Source of the DNA: Dehalococcoidia bacterium
GTDB taxonomy: Bacteria; Chloroflexota; Dehalococcoidia; Tepidiformales; Tepidiformaceae
Direction of reading: 5' to 3'
Assembly: GCA_022827945.1 (NCBI GenBank)
Contig: JAJEIT010000035.1
Coordinates: 62,001-126,000 of the forward strand
Length of the DNA stretch: 64,000 nt
Part shown: positions 34,107 to 45,022 of the stretch, in pieces
Layout of the letters: the number at the start of each line of letters is the position of its first letter
Position numbering within the stretch: position 1 is the first letter of the stretch
Notes under the pieces: generated by a model
What the model saw: the letters and a program-made list of their open reading frames with translations, nothing else
What the model was told of the DNA's origin: nothing
The model's database searches: none
Translations under genes and position numbers: made by a program

Positions 34107-35331
34107 GTCCAAACACCCGTTTCGCCTCGTCGAGCGCCTCTACGAGCGCATCGACTTCGCGTTCTTCGTTGTAGAGGTAGAAGCTCGCCCGGTTCGTCGC
34201 TGGAACGCTCAGGTGGCGCATCAGCAGCTGCGCGCAGTGGTGCCCCGCCCGGATCGCGACGCCGTACGCATCGACGATCGTGCTGACATCGTGGGGATGC
34301 ACCCCCTCGACCTCGAAGCTGACCGCCCCGCCCCGCACCTCCACGTCGTGCGGACCGTGCACCGTGATGCCGCCCGACCGCTCCAGCGCCTCGATCGCGT
34401 AGGCGGTGATGCGCTTCTCGTGCTCCCGCACCTCCGCCATGCCGAGTTCGCGCAGGTAGTCGAGCGCCGCGCCGAACGCGATCACGTCGGCGATGTTCGG
34501 CGTGCCCGCCTCGAACTTGTGCGGCCCCTCCGCCCACGTCGACCCCTCCGGCTTCACGATCGAGATCATCTCGCCGCCGCCGAGGAATGGCTCCATCTCC
34601 GCGAGCAGTCCCGGTCGCGCCCACAGGACGCCGACGCCCGTCGGCCCCAGCATCTTGTGGGCGGAGAAAGCGAACACGTCGCAGCCCAGGGCCGTGACGT
34701 CCACCGGCAGGTGCGGAGCGCTCTGCGCCCCGTCCACGAGCAGCAGCGCGCCCGCCTCCCGCGCGATCTCCGCGATCTCCGCGATCGGGTTGATCGTGCC
34801 CAGCACGTTCGACATGTGCGTGACGCTCACGAGCTTCGTCCGTTCGCCGATGAGCGAGCGCAGTTCGTCCAGGTCGAGCCGCCCCTCCTCGTCGATGCCG
34901 GCGTAGCGGAGCTGCGCGCCCGTGCGGGCAGCCAGCAGCTGCCACGGCACGATGTTCGAGTGGTGCTCCATCAGCGTGAGCACGATCTCGTCGCCGTCGC
35001 GCAGGTTCGCATCGCCCCAGGCCCGCGCCACGAGGTTGATGGACTCGGTCGTGTTCCGTGTGAAGACGATGTCCTCCGCGTTGCCCGCTCCGATGTGCCG
35101 CGCTGCCTTCGCGCGTACGCCCTCGTACGCTTCCGTCGCCTCGACCGCGAGCGTGTGGATGCCCCGGTGGATGTTGGCGTTCTGCGTCTCGTAGTAGTGC
35201 GTGAGCGCCTCGATGACTGCCCGCGGCTTCTGCGTTGTCGCGGCGTTGTCGAGGTAGACCAGCGGACGGCCGTTCACCTCGCGACTCAGGATGGGGAAGT
35301 CCTCCCGCAGCCGGGCCGTGTCGATGCTCAC
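34081..35331 (-). CDS. sufS: Cysteine desulfurase SufS
   Basis: A 416-aa PLP enzyme that removes sulfur from cysteine for SufU/SufBCD. EHHSNIVPW is near residue 125, the PLP Lys is in FSAHKMLGPTG near 230, and the active Cys is in AGHHCAQLLM near 365. GTG start overlaps the sufD stop in GTGA. Confidence 0.95.
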   Translation of the reverse strand: MSIDTARLREDFPILSREVNGRPLVYLDNAATTQKPRAVIEALTHYYETQNANIHRGIHTLAVEATEAYEGVRAKAARHIGAGNAEDIVFTRNTTESINLVARAWGDANLRDGDEIVLTLMEHHSNIVPWQLLAARTGAQLRYAGIDEEGRLDLDELRSLIGERTKLVSVTHMSNVLGTINPIAEIAEIAREAGALLLVDGAQSAPHLPVDVTALGCDVFAFSAHKMLGPTGVGVLWARPGLLAEMEPFLGGGEMISIVKPEGSTWAEGPHKFEAGTPNIADVIAFGAALDYLRELGMAEVREHEKRITAYAIEALERSGGITVHGPHDVEVRGGAVSFEVEGVHPHDVSTIVDAYGVAIRAGHHCAQLLMRHLSVPATNRASFYLYNEEREVDALVEALDEAKRVFGRVESRTAV

Positions 35332-36560
35332 GCGCCCGATCCCAGCGCCGTCAGCTTCGCCTCGACCAGCCCGCTCAGCTCGTCGCGCACGCCCTCGCGC
35401 AGCGCGCTGCGGTCGAGCGGTTCGCCCAGGAAGCCCCGCACCAGCAGCCCCACCGCCCCCTCCCGCGTCAGGCCCCGCGACTGGATGTAGAACAGCTCCT
35501 CCTCGTCCACCGGCCCCGCCGTCGCCCCGTGGCTGACGCGCGTCACGTCGTTCGTAAGGATTTCGAGCACCGGGTCGCTGTCCGCCTTCGCCGAGCGGCT
35601 CAGCAGCAGGTTGCGGTTCTCCTGGTTGGCGTCCGCCCGGCGCGCCCCCAGCCCCACCTTCGTGAGTCCGTAATACACCGCCCGCGACTGCTCCCCCAGC
35701 GCCGACTTGAACAGCAGGTCGCTGCGCGTGTCCTCCGCCACGTGGTCCTGGAGCGTGTAGAAGTCGACGTGCTCCTGGCCCCCGCCCACCGTGATGCCGT
35801 ACATCTCGCTGCTCGAGCCCCGCCCCTCCAGCGACGACGTGATGTGGCTCTTCACCAGCCGCCCGCCCGTCACCAGGCTCAGGCTCCGAACGTCTGCGTC
35901 CCGCTCCGTGACCGCGCGCTGCTCGGCGAAGACGCGCGTGCGCGCGCCCCAGCGGTGCAGCGACGTGTAGCTCACCACCGCGCCCGGTCCGACCAGCAGC
36001 TCGACCGCCGGCAGGACCGCAATCGGCTCGTCCCCCGACCGGTACTCCTCGATGACCGTCAGGCGGCTGTTCACGCCCGCCACGATCAGCGTATGCGGCG
36101 TCGCCAGTGTCCCCGCTTCGGAGTACTCCCGCGTCAGCCGCACCGGCTCCGCGATCTCCGCGTTCGCCTTCGTCTCGATGAGCACGCCCCCGCTCAGGAA
36201 GGCGTAGTGCAGCGCCGTCAGCCGGTCGCCGTCGACCGCCACGGCTTCGCCCACACGCTCAAGCGCGTTCCCACCGGCCTCCTCGAAGCTCGCGACCGTC
36301 AGCCCTTCGGCGGCCTGTCCCTCGACCGAGATCGAGGGCGCCGTGCCCGGCGGCGCAAACCCGTCCAGGTCGAGCGCTGCTGGGTCGACGTACTTCCACG
36401 GCCGGTCCAGCGCCGGCGACGGCATTGCCAGCGCGTCGAGCGTCCCCGCGCCCTTCGCGCGCAGCGCCGCGACGGCCGCGCCGTCGCCCAGCGCCTCGCC
36501 GAGGGCGCGGCTCGCCTCGGGCGTGAGCAGCGAGGCGGGGGTGCTCGGGGCTGATGTCAT
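35328..36560 (-). CDS. sufD: Fe-S scaffold protein SufD
   Basis: A 410-aa beta-helix protein that pairs with SufB. SHGATAGPVDEEELFYIQSRGL near residue 345 is the conserved C-terminal signature, including the His that helps cluster assembly. The N-terminal helical part is divergent, as is usual for SufD. It starts at ATG 36560, 97 bp after the end of sufB; that gap has no strong signal. Confidence 0.92.
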   Translation of the reverse strand: MTSAPSTPASLLTPEASRALGEALGDGAAVAALRAKGAGTLDALAMPSPALDRPWKYVDPAALDLDGFAPPGTAPSISVEGQAAEGLTVASFEEAGGNALERVGEAVAVDGDRLTALHYAFLSGGVLIETKANAEIAEPVRLTREYSEAGTLATPHTLIVAGVNSRLTVIEEYRSGDEPIAVLPAVELLVGPGAVVSYTSLHRWGARTRVFAEQRAVTERDADVRSLSLVTGGRLVKSHITSSLEGRGSSSEMYGITVGGGQEHVDFYTLQDHVAEDTRSDLLFKSALGEQSRAVYYGLTKVGLGARRADANQENRNLLLSRSAKADSDPVLEILTNDVTRVSHGATAGPVDEEELFYIQSRGLTREGAVGLLVRGFLGEPLDRSALREGVRDELSGLVEAKLTALGSGA

Positions 36561-36657
36561 GCGGTTCGCACTCCTCTTGACTTGACGAGTTGACGCGCGG
36601 TGCGCAGGCGATCGCCATTCCGGCTCCGCCTTTGCGCGGCGCTGTTCGCGTGCCGGC

Positions 36658-38067
<1,410 letters not shown>

Positions 38068-38079
38068 GGCTCGTCTCCC

Positions 38080-38838
38080 TCAGGCCGTCGAGGCGGCCGC
38101 TTCAATGGTGTCGTACCCGCTCTCCTCGAGCTCTTCGGCGAGCTCGGGACCGCCCGAGCGCACGATGCGCCCGTCGATCAGCACGTGTACGAACTGTGGC
38201 TTGATGTAGTTGAGCAGCCGCTGGTAGTGCGTGATCAGCAGCAGGCCCATGTTCTCGTGCATCAGCGCATTCACGCCGTCCGCGACCGTTCGCAGGGCGT
38301 CGATATCGAGCCCCGAGTCCGTCTCGTCCAGCACCGCCATGCGCGGCTGCAGCATCGCAAGCTGCAGCATCTCCGCGCGCTTCTTCTCGCCCCCGCTGAA
38401 CCCGTCGTTCAGGTAGCGCCGGGCGAAGTCGCGGTCCACCTTCAGCAGCTCCATCTTCTGGAACAGCTCCTGGCGGAACTCCCGCACCGGAACCTCCTCC
38501 CCGCGGACGGCGTTCACCGCCTGCCGCAGGAAGTTCACGACCGTCACGCCCGGTACCGCCACGGGGTACTGGAAGGCGAGGAAGAGCCCGCGCCGCGCGC
38601 GCTCGTCCGGGGCCATCCCGTCCAGCGCCTGCCCGAGGAAGCGCACCTCGCCGCCCGTCACCTCGTAGCGGGGGTTGCCCATGAGCGTGTTCGCGAGCGT
38701 GCTCTTGCCGGAGCCGTTCGGCCCCATGATGGCGTGTACCTCGCCAGGGCGGATGGTCAGGTTCAGCCCGGTGAGGATCTCGTTGCCCGCCACGTTGGCG
38801 CGCAGCGCATCGATTTCGAGAAGCGGTGCTTCGGTCAT
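38080..38838 (-). CDS. sufC: ABC-type ATPase SufC
   Basis: A 252-aa ABC ATPase of the SufBCD complex. Walker A is GPNGSGKST near residue 39, the signature FSGGEKKRAEM near 147, and Walker B AVLDETDSGLD near 172. ATGA overlap with sufR upstream. Confidence 0.95.
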   Translation of the reverse strand: MTEAPLLEIDALRANVAGNEILTGLNLTIRPGEVHAIMGPNGSGKSTLANTLMGNPRYEVTGGEVRFLGQALDGMAPDERARRGLFLAFQYPVAVPGVTVVNFLRQAVNAVRGEEVPVREFRQELFQKMELLKVDRDFARRYLNDGFSGGEKKRAEMLQLAMLQPRMAVLDETDSGLDIDALRTVADGVNALMHENMGLLLITHYQRLLNYIKPQFVHVLIDGRIVRSGGPELAEELEESGYDTIEAAASTA

Positions 38839-39506
38839 GCGTTCCCTTCGGCGGCGTCGCCCACGGCGGCGCCCTCGTGTTCAGGTTTGGTGTTCAGTTC
38901 CACGCGATACTCGCAGCAGGGCGAGCCGTCCACGATACGTTCGATCTGCTCGACGTCCTTGCCGATCAGCAGGCTGATCGCCTGCCGGTCGGCCTCGCAC
39001 GGCAGCCGCGAAAGCTCTGCCGCCTGCGGGTACGGGCAGCACGAGTTCACGAGGTGGAAGCCGTCGTCTTCCGCCCGCCACGTCTCCAGGATCCCCTCCC
39101 GGCGCAGGCTCTCCGTCACGTGCTCGACCAGGTCCTCGCCGTCCTCGGACCCGGCCACTTCGTCCCGGTGCCGCTCCGCGAGCGAGGCCGCGACGCCCGT
39201 CGCCACCGCCTCGTCGATGTGCTCCTTGCCCAGCCACCCCAGGACCCGTGCGAACAGGTCCGCGTACGCCGGCGGCGCCTCCCCGGCGCCCTTGGCCGTG
39301 GGGTACCAGCTCAGGTAGGGACGGCCCGTCGCCTGCTTCACCGGGCGCGATTCGATCAGCCCGTCGGCGCGCAGGTGGTCGAGATGGCGGCGGATCGCTG
39401 CGGCCTTCACGCCCAGCGCATCCGCCACTTCCTCCACGCGCGCGCCGTGGTGCTCGATTACATAATCGAACACGCGCTCCCGGGTCCCGTGCAGGTGCGG
39501 TTCCAT
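38835..39506 (-). CDS. sufR: SufR-like Fe-S-sensing repressor
   Basis: A 223-aa winged-helix protein (HTH at residues 8-70, with VEEVADALGVKAAAIRRHLDHL) followed by a Cys-rich sensor: CCPYP near 157, LPC near 170 and SPCCEYRV near 196. This matches SufR, which carries a [4Fe-4S] cluster and represses suf genes when clusters are sufficient. It is the first gene of the suf operon. TACGAT 6 nt before the ATG suggests a leaderless message. Confidence 0.87.
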   Translation of the reverse strand: MEPHLHGTRERVFDYVIEHHGARVEEVADALGVKAAAIRRHLDHLRADGLIESRPVKQATGRPYLSWYPTAKGAGEAPPAYADLFARVLGWLGKEHIDEAVATGVAASLAERHRDEVAGSEDGEDLVEHVTESLRREGILETWRAEDDGFHLVNSCCPYPQAAELSRLPCEADRQAISLLIGKDVEQIERIVDGSPCCEYRVELNTKPEHEGAAVGDAAEGNA

Positions 39507-39512
39507 GCCCCG

Positions 39513-39541
39513 ATCGTAGGAGGCGCCGCTCTCACAGGCAA
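39513..39541 (-). promoter_or_regulatory. Promoter of the sufR-suf operon
   Basis: On the minus strand TTGCCT (39541-39536), 17 bp and TACGAT (39518-39513) stand just before the sufR ATG at 39506. The start point would be at or beside the ATG. Confidence 0.6.
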
Positions 39542-39546
39542 GGGTT

Positions 39547-39568
39547 TTTCGATCATTTTGTAGCGAAA
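39547..39568. promoter_or_regulatory. Candidate operator upstream of sufR
   Basis: TTTCG and CGAAA form an inverted repeat with a 12-bp AT-rich spacer just upstream of the -35 box. It is the only AT-rich symmetric site here. SufR or Fur binding is possible. Confidence 0.35.
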
Positions 39569-39642
39569 GTTCCGTCCCCGGCAGCGGTCCCTACGAACGG
39601 TAGACTCCCGAGCACCGTGAAGCGCCGGCTTCCTGCTCGCCC

Positions 39643-40740
39643 TCAGGCTCCCCCGCTGAGCTCCCCCAGCGCTTCCGCCCAGCACGGCCCCACCCGCTCC
39701 CACCCGAACCGCCCCGCCGACGCCCGCACCGCCGCCCGGTCCCCCTCGCCCGGCCCCGACAGGATCGCCTCCCGCGTGAGCGCCAGCAGCTCGGCCTCCT
39801 TCTCGAAGAGGCACCGTTCCTGCAGCGCCTCCGGCACGAGCGCCGGGTAGTTGTAGCGACGCGGAGCGATCGGCAGGCACCCGCACCACATCGCCTCCAC
39901 CGTCGAGATGCCGAAGAACTCGTGCCGCGTGCTGCTGATGCTGATGTTCGCCTCCCACAGCAGCCGCGCGTACCCCGCCCGCCCCTCCACCGGCCCGAAC
40001 TGCACGAGCCGCTCCCGCAGCCGCTCCGGCAGCTCCTCCATCGCTGCGCTCGGGTTGTCGCCCCGCTCCCCCGCCACCGCCACGCGGAAGTCGTGCCCCT
40101 CCTCCGCCAGCGTCGACACCGTCCGCACGAACGCCTCCGGCGACTTGTCGAACTCCCAGCGATGGTTCCACAGGATCAGCGGGCTCCCGCCCGCCTCCGC
40201 CGCCCCATCCCCCAGCGACGCGAGGTCCACCCCCACCGGCAGCACCGTGCTCTTCCCCCGGATCGCCTCGATCCCGTCCGTCGTCAGCCAGTTGTTCGGC
40301 TGACGCTCAAGCTGCTCCAGCGCGTGGAGAAAATCCTGCCGGTGGTACTCCGAGTTGAACGCCACCCGGTCTGCCGCCAGCGCCGACAGGTAGTTGATCT
40401 GCCCGAACCACGAGTTCAGCTTCGTCCCCCGCAGCCGCGGATACGTGAGCTGGTTCTCGTGCATGAACAGCAGCACGGGCGTCCGCTCGAATCGCGGCCG
40501 CGTCAGCGCCAGGAACGCCGGCAAATCCAGCATGTCCGACACCAGCAGGAAGTCGAACGGCCCCTCCGCCTCCGCCGCCTGCCCCGCCAGCACCTGCGCC
40601 CCCAGACGCATCCGCCGCCGCCACTCCCGCCCCGGCAGCGTCAGCAGCTCGAGCTCGTGCCCCCCATGCGCCACCAGCCCCTCCGCGAACGCACGGTGGC
40701 TCCCCCCGAAGAACGGCTCCACGAACAACCCACGCGCCAT
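39643..40740 (-). CDS. tRNA-queuosine alpha-mannosyltransferase-like glycosyltransferase
   Basis: A 365-aa GT-B enzyme of the DUF3524/GTDC1 type. FFGGSHRAF at residues 10-18, FMHENQLTYP near 95, FNSEYHRQDF near 130 and WNHRWEFDKSPE near 190 are hallmarks of QTMAN, which mannosylates queuosine in tRNA-Asp. A bacterial homologue suggests tRNA or lipid glycosylation; a queuosine pathway is not visible in the window. It lies 9 nt after a small HAD gene. Confidence 0.8.
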   Translation of the reverse strand: MARGLFVEPFFGGSHRAFAEGLVAHGGHELELLTLPGREWRRRMRLGAQVLAGQAAEAEGPFDFLLVSDMLDLPAFLALTRPRFERTPVLLFMHENQLTYPRLRGTKLNSWFGQINYLSALAADRVAFNSEYHRQDFLHALEQLERQPNNWLTTDGIEAIRGKSTVLPVGVDLASLGDGAAEAGGSPLILWNHRWEFDKSPEAFVRTVSTLAEEGHDFRVAVAGERGDNPSAAMEELPERLRERLVQFGPVEGRAGYARLLWEANISISSTRHEFFGISTVEAMWCGCLPIAPRRYNYPALVPEALQERCLFEKEAELLALTREAILSGPGEGDRAAVRASAGRFGWERVGPCWAEALGELSGGA

Positions 40741-40749
40741 GCCGAAAGG

Positions 40750-41139
40750 CTACAGGTCCCCGCGCTCCGCCAGCTTCTCGACGATTTCCAGCAGCTCCCG
40801 GTCGCTCTCGTTCACTTCCTTGTACTGCGAGACGCAGTACCCCCCGTACTTCTCCACCAGGTACCAGTCGTCGTCGATGATCACGTCCGGCTTCGGATCG
40901 ACGCGCGGGTGCTTGTCGAAGCACCCGTCGACCCACTCCGAGAGGCCGTGCCGCTCCACCGTGCGCTCGCTGTACAGCTGCCCGCCCGCCGACCACACGT
41001 AGATGCTGTGCCCCGCGCCCTTCAGCCGCTCCATCGCCTCGTGCGCCCCCGGACGCAGCGAGCTCATGTCCTTCGTCGTGTAGACCAGCGTGTGGTCCAC
41101 GTCGAAATAGACGTTCAGGGAGCGGGTCGCGTCGGTCAT
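40750..41139 (-). CDS. HAD-like phosphatase, short
   Basis: A 129-aa HAD-fold protein with nucleophile motif FDVDHTL (Asp13, Asp15), a motif II Ser in VWSAGG and DPKPDVIIDDDW as the metal end. It lacks a cap domain. It is preceded by a 140-aa unknown gene and followed by the glycosyltransferase, all in one direction. Confidence 0.78.
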   Translation of the reverse strand: MTDATRSLNVYFDVDHTLVYTTKDMSSLRPGAHEAMERLKGAGHSIYVWSAGGQLYSERTVERHGLSEWVDGCFDKHPRVDPKPDVIIDDDWYLVEKYGGYCVSQYKEVNESDRELLEIVEKLAERGDL

Positions 41140-41149
41140 GGGGTGAGCG

Positions 41150-41572
41150 CTATGCCTCAGCGATCGTCAGGCCCCACACCGGCCGGTAGCGCCACGTGCG
41201 GATGCCCTTGTAGCGGATGCCGTGCTTCCGGCAGAGCCGCTTCGCCTGCTGCACCTGCCCCGAGGGCACGTACAGCAGCAGATTGCCCATCTTCGAGAAC
41301 GGCAGCCACTTCTTCTCCGCCTGCTCGTCCGTGATCGTGTCCGCCGTCTCGACCTGCGCCACGAACTCCAGCCACTGCCCCGGTCGCCGCACGACCACGA
41401 TGTCCGGGTAGAGCGGCTCGCCCTCCCATTCGCCCACCGAGATCGACGGCTCCGGGTCGTTCAGGAGCGTTTCCAGCTCCGGGTGCTCCTCGCTCGGGTA
41501 GGGGAAGCGCGACTGCGCGATCTCCGCGACCGTGCCCGTGTGACGCTGATCCCGCAGCTCCTTGACCGGCAC
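41150..41572 (-). CDS. Unknown protein, nuclease-like strand pattern
   Basis: A 140-aa protein. YPDIVVV followed by WLEFVAQVET gives a D-x(n)-E-x-E pattern that faintly recalls PD-(D/E)XK folds; KRLCRKHGIRYKGIRTWRYRP is basic. I do not recognise the family. GTG start with AAAGGAG upstream, 15 nt after the stop of the biotin carrier gene, so it may be in the same transcript. Confidence 0.6.
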   Translation of the reverse strand: MPVKELRDQRHTGTVAEIAQSRFPYPSEEHPELETLLNDPEPSISVGEWEGEPLYPDIVVVRRPGQWLEFVAQVETADTITDEQAEKKWLPFSKMGNLLLYVPSGQVQQAKRLCRKHGIRYKGIRTWRYRPVWGLTIAEA

Positions 41573-41587
41573 CGGCGACTCCTTTGC

Positions 41588-42112
41588 CTACTCCAGGATC
41601 ACGAGGGTCTCGCCCTCGGACACCTGCGCGCCCTCGCTCACCGTCACCTCTTTCACGGTTCCGGCCTTGGGCGCGTTGATCTCGTTCTCCATCTTCATCG
41701 CTTCGAGGACGAGCAGCAGTTGACCCGCTTCCACGGCGTCGCCCGCCTGCACCTCGATCCGGAGCACCTTACCCGATAGCTGCGCCGCCACGCCTCCCGG
41801 CACGTTCGAGATTGCCGGCGCGCCTCCGCCCGCCGCCGCGCTCGCTGCCTTCGGCGTGGGCCGCGCCGGACCGCCCCCCAGCCGCCCCTCGTACTCGAGC
41901 GTGAACGGCCGGTGGTCGACCTCGATGGCCATGCCCGACTCGCGCGCGTCCTCGGGGGGAAGCGCCACGCGGTAGCTCACCGCGCCCGCCGTCACCGTGT
42001 CGTACGCGTCGCCGCGCGCGATCGTGACCGGGAACTCTTCGCCGTCGACGACAACCGTGTCGCCTCGTACTTCGACCTCGTAGGTGCGTCCGCCGATCGT
42101 GACCGTCGCCAT
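41588..42112 (-). CDS. Biotin carboxyl carrier protein (1.3S-like)
   Basis: A 174-aa protein: a beta-rich N-terminal part (VTIGGRTYEVEV), an Ala/Pro linker and a biotinyl domain with the biotinylation motif EAMKMEN near residue 139. It starts 2 nt after the stop of the 5S-like subunit. The pair resembles the 5S and 1.3S parts of transcarboxylase or a split pyruvate/oxaloacetate carboxylase. Confidence 0.9.
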   Translation of the reverse strand: MATVTIGGRTYEVEVRGDTVVVDGEEFPVTIARGDAYDTVTAGAVSYRVALPPEDARESGMAIEVDHRPFTLEYEGRLGGGPARPTPKAASAAAGGGAPAISNVPGGVAAQLSGKVLRIEVQAGDAVEAGQLLLVLEAMKMENEINAPKAGTVKEVTVSEGAQVSEGETLVILE

Positions 42113-42114
42113 CG

Positions 42115-43611
42115 TTACCGCATCTGCCTCATGCGCCCGAACTGGCGCCACTCGGCGCCCGGGCCCGCGCCGTTTGCGGATGGCGCTGCGGTGGGGCGCG
42201 CCCCTGCCGCCGGCCGGTCCTTGATCGCCATCGCCCCCACGACCGCCGCCACGAGCTCGCGCTCGGGGCCGCCGCCCTCGCGCCGCCATTCCAGGAACTT
42301 CTTCGCCGGCTGCGGGAACATCACGTACGAGAGCACGTCCTCGGGGCTCTCGGCGAGGTCGCCGATCTCCTCCTTCGCGCTCTCCAGCTCCGGCTCGAGG
42401 TCGTCCGCCGGACGGTGGTCGATCTGGGGCACGTCGCCCAGGACGAGGTCCAGCACTTCCTGCGTGATCGGCTCCGCCGTCGCGCCGTAGAGGCCCTGCG
42501 CGAGGTTGCGCGTCTCCTTCGTCACGACGCCGTAGCGCTTCCCCGTCAGCACGTTCAGCACGGCCTGCGAGCCCACGATCTGCGAGCTCGGCGTCACCAG
42601 CGGCGGGTAGCCGAGGTCCGCGCGCACGCGCGCGTTCTCCTCCAGCACCTCGCCCAGCTTCGCCTCCTGGCCCTGGTCCCGTAGCTGACCCACGAGGTTC
42701 GAGATCATGCCGCCCGGAACCTGGTGCCGCAGCACCCCCGCGTCGACGCCGAGCAGGTTGCTCTCGTGCTTCCAGTACTTCTTGCGCACCCCGCCGAAGT
42801 AGTCCGCCGTCTCGACGAGGTCGTCGAGCGCGATGCCTGTGCCGTTGTCTTCGTCCTCGCCCAGCGCCGCCACCAGCGTTTCCGTGGCCGGCTGCGAGGT
42901 GCCCCCCGCGAGCGGGCTGATCGCCGTGTCGATCGCGTCCGCGCCGGCGCGAACGGCCAGCAAGTACGCCATCTCCGAGTAGCCGGAGGTGTCGTGGCAG
43001 TGCAGCTGCAGCGGAACGTCGGGATGGTCGCCCTTGATGCGCGTCACGAGACGCTCCGCCATGACCGGGCTCAGCAGCCCCGCCATGTCCTTGATGCAGA
43101 GCGAATCGGCGCCCATCTCCACCAGCCGGTCGGCCAGCGACCCGAAGCTCTCGACCGTATGCACGGGGCTCGTCGTGTAGCAGAGCGTGCCCTGCACGTG
43201 CCCGCCCGCGCGCTTCACGCCCTCGAACGCCGTCTCCAGGTTCCGGGTGTCGTTCAGCGCATCGAAGATGCGGAAGATGTCCATGCCGTTCTCGACGGCG
43301 CGCTCGCAGAACTCGAGCACGACGTCGTCGGCGTAGTGCCGGTAGCCGACCGCGTTCTGGCCGCGCAACAGCATCTGCGTGGGCGTGTTCTTCAGCCGCG
43401 CTTTCACCTCGCGCAGGCGCTCCCACGGGTCTTCCAGCAGGAAGCGCATGGCCGTGTCGAAGGTCGCGCCGCCCCAGCACTCGATGCTGCCGTAGCCGAT
43501 GGCGTCCATCCGCTCGAGGGCGGGAATCATGTCCTCGGTGCGCATCCGCGTGGCCAGCAGCGACTGATGCCCGTCGCGAATGGCGGTCTCCGTGATGCGT
43601 ACCTGGCCCAT
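42115..43611 (-). CDS. Pyruvate/oxaloacetate carboxyltransferase (5S/OadA/PycB-like)
   Basis: A 498-aa HMGL-like TIM-barrel carboxyltransferase. TETAIRDGHQSLLATRM at the start, the catalytic Lys in SLCIKDMAGLL near residue 180, and the metal site QLHCHDTSGYSE near 210 are intact. It ends before the biotin domain present in OadA/PycB; the domain is encoded by the next gene. It moves CO2 between biotin and pyruvate/oxaloacetate. Confidence 0.9.
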   Translation of the reverse strand: MGQVRITETAIRDGHQSLLATRMRTEDMIPALERMDAIGYGSIECWGGATFDTAMRFLLEDPWERLREVKARLKNTPTQMLLRGQNAVGYRHYADDVVLEFCERAVENGMDIFRIFDALNDTRNLETAFEGVKRAGGHVQGTLCYTTSPVHTVESFGSLADRLVEMGADSLCIKDMAGLLSPVMAERLVTRIKGDHPDVPLQLHCHDTSGYSEMAYLLAVRAGADAIDTAISPLAGGTSQPATETLVAALGEDEDNGTGIALDDLVETADYFGGVRKKYWKHESNLLGVDAGVLRHQVPGGMISNLVGQLRDQGQEAKLGEVLEENARVRADLGYPPLVTPSSQIVGSQAVLNVLTGKRYGVVTKETRNLAQGLYGATAEPITQEVLDLVLGDVPQIDHRPADDLEPELESAKEEIGDLAESPEDVLSYVMFPQPAKKFLEWRREGGGPERELVAAVVGAMAIKDRPAAGARPTAAPSANGAGPGAEWRQFGRMRQMR

Positions 43612-43753
43612 GCTCGGCGAAGTCCCCTGCCGCCTGGATCGGCGACTTTGCGGCTCTACGTGAACACTATCACAAGCGCCCTTTACGGCCAGCGCGAGAA
43701 GGCCGATCCGCCGTGTGAATCCGCCGATGCGCTTCAGTTCCTCTTGGCCGGGG

Positions 43754-44975
43754 CTATCGCGCGGAGCTGGCAATCCGGTCGAAGAGCGCGCTCACGTCCC
43801 GGCTGTCGTCAGTGAAGCTTCTGATGTCACGACTCAACTCCTCGCCGGTGTTCAGGTCGAGGTGGAGTAGGGAACCGCTTACGACGTCTTGCAGCCCGAG
43901 GATGTAGCGACCGCCTCCGAGGACAAACCCCGTGAAACGCATGAGCCGCATGCCTGCCGGGACATCGATAACGAGAGGCGAGTGAGGGGCAACTCGATAC
44001 GTCGCCCCTCCCGGAACAGGTTGGTCCTGCAGCATGACTGGTGGGCGGCCTGGAGAGCCCGGTCGGGTGGGAGGCGGGTGCCATCGAAGTTCCACTTGCA
44101 GCCCCTCCTCCCCAATGAGGTCGACGAAGTAGCGCGCCGGACACTCGTCGAGGAACTCAGGCAACTCCTTGACCGCCAGGAGCTTGCGCGGCGGGTCACC
44201 GGGAGGATCCGGGAGGATGGCCTTGACCCTGTATCGCTTCCAGCAGTCCGGGCTCCGGACAGGGACCCACTCGACCACGTCACCTACTTCGATGCTCTCG
44301 TAAATTGCCGCATGTGAAACCCCCGCGCTGTCCGACATGTTCACGAGAAGGGCTGTCGCATCGTAGAGATCGACGAAATTGTCGGCGGCGCTTGCCGTGG
44401 AGCGCGTATTGGTCAGGAGGGCGTGGCTGCCCGCCGTCGCGACCGCGCCGGTGGTGTCGTAGCTGTTGTAGTGGAGGGTGACGGGCGGGGGTGGCGAGAC
44501 GCGCGGCGGGAGGCGCACCGTGACGTCGCCGTAACGGTACCGGTAAGACTTGCTGTAGCCATCAAAAGAGGTCCACGTAGGTCGTTTCGAAGGCGGCCCA
44601 GTCGCCGCCCGCGCGACGGGCGCTGATGTAGTGCTCGATCGGATCGTCGATGCGCTCCCAGATCCGGATCTCGATACTCACCGCCGTCCCGCTTCTCGCT
44701 CGGGCCGGTATCGTGATGTCGCTGTAGCGAAAGAGCCCGTCCTCGCTCAGGCCGTCGTCGAAGTGTAGGCGGATCGTGCCGAAGGGCTTCCAGCTTCCGC
44801 TCGCGGGGCGGGCGCTCACGTAGTTCACCTCGGGATCCTCTTGGTGCTCCCAGATCCGGAGATCGACGATCACCGCTTCCGCCGGCTTCGCGGGAGCGTC
44901 CTCGCCTGCCGCCACGGCCGACGATGCGATGACTGTGATGACCGCTGCGACGAGGGCAAACGCCAGGCGTCCCAT
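43754..44975 (-). CDS. Secreted repeat protein interrupted by a +1 frameshift
   Basis: Two frames encode one protein. The first part (44975-44562, 137 aa) has a signal peptide (residues 1-22) and a unit beginning DLRIWEHQEDPEVNYVSARP, followed by a second unit IEIRIWERIDDPIEHYISARR. The second unit stops at TGA (44564-44562) directly after CTC TTT, but its homology resumes in the +1 frame (DGYSKSYRYRYGDVTV matches EDGLFRYSDITI). Dropping one T of TTTT restores a 406-aa product ending at 43754. Function unknown. This could be a sequencing error, a broken gene or programmed +1 slippage. TAGTGT is 6 nt before the ATG. Confidence 0.65.
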
Positions 44976-45022
44976 GGCGCCACACTAGCACTGTGGCAGG
45001 TGAAATACCGCGTCCGTTGCCC

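Noticed and set aside
40741-40762. TANNNT box before the glycosyltransferase (TAGCCT, 6 nt)
   Set aside because: The TAG is the stop codon of the preceding HAD gene, so the match can be chance within an operon.
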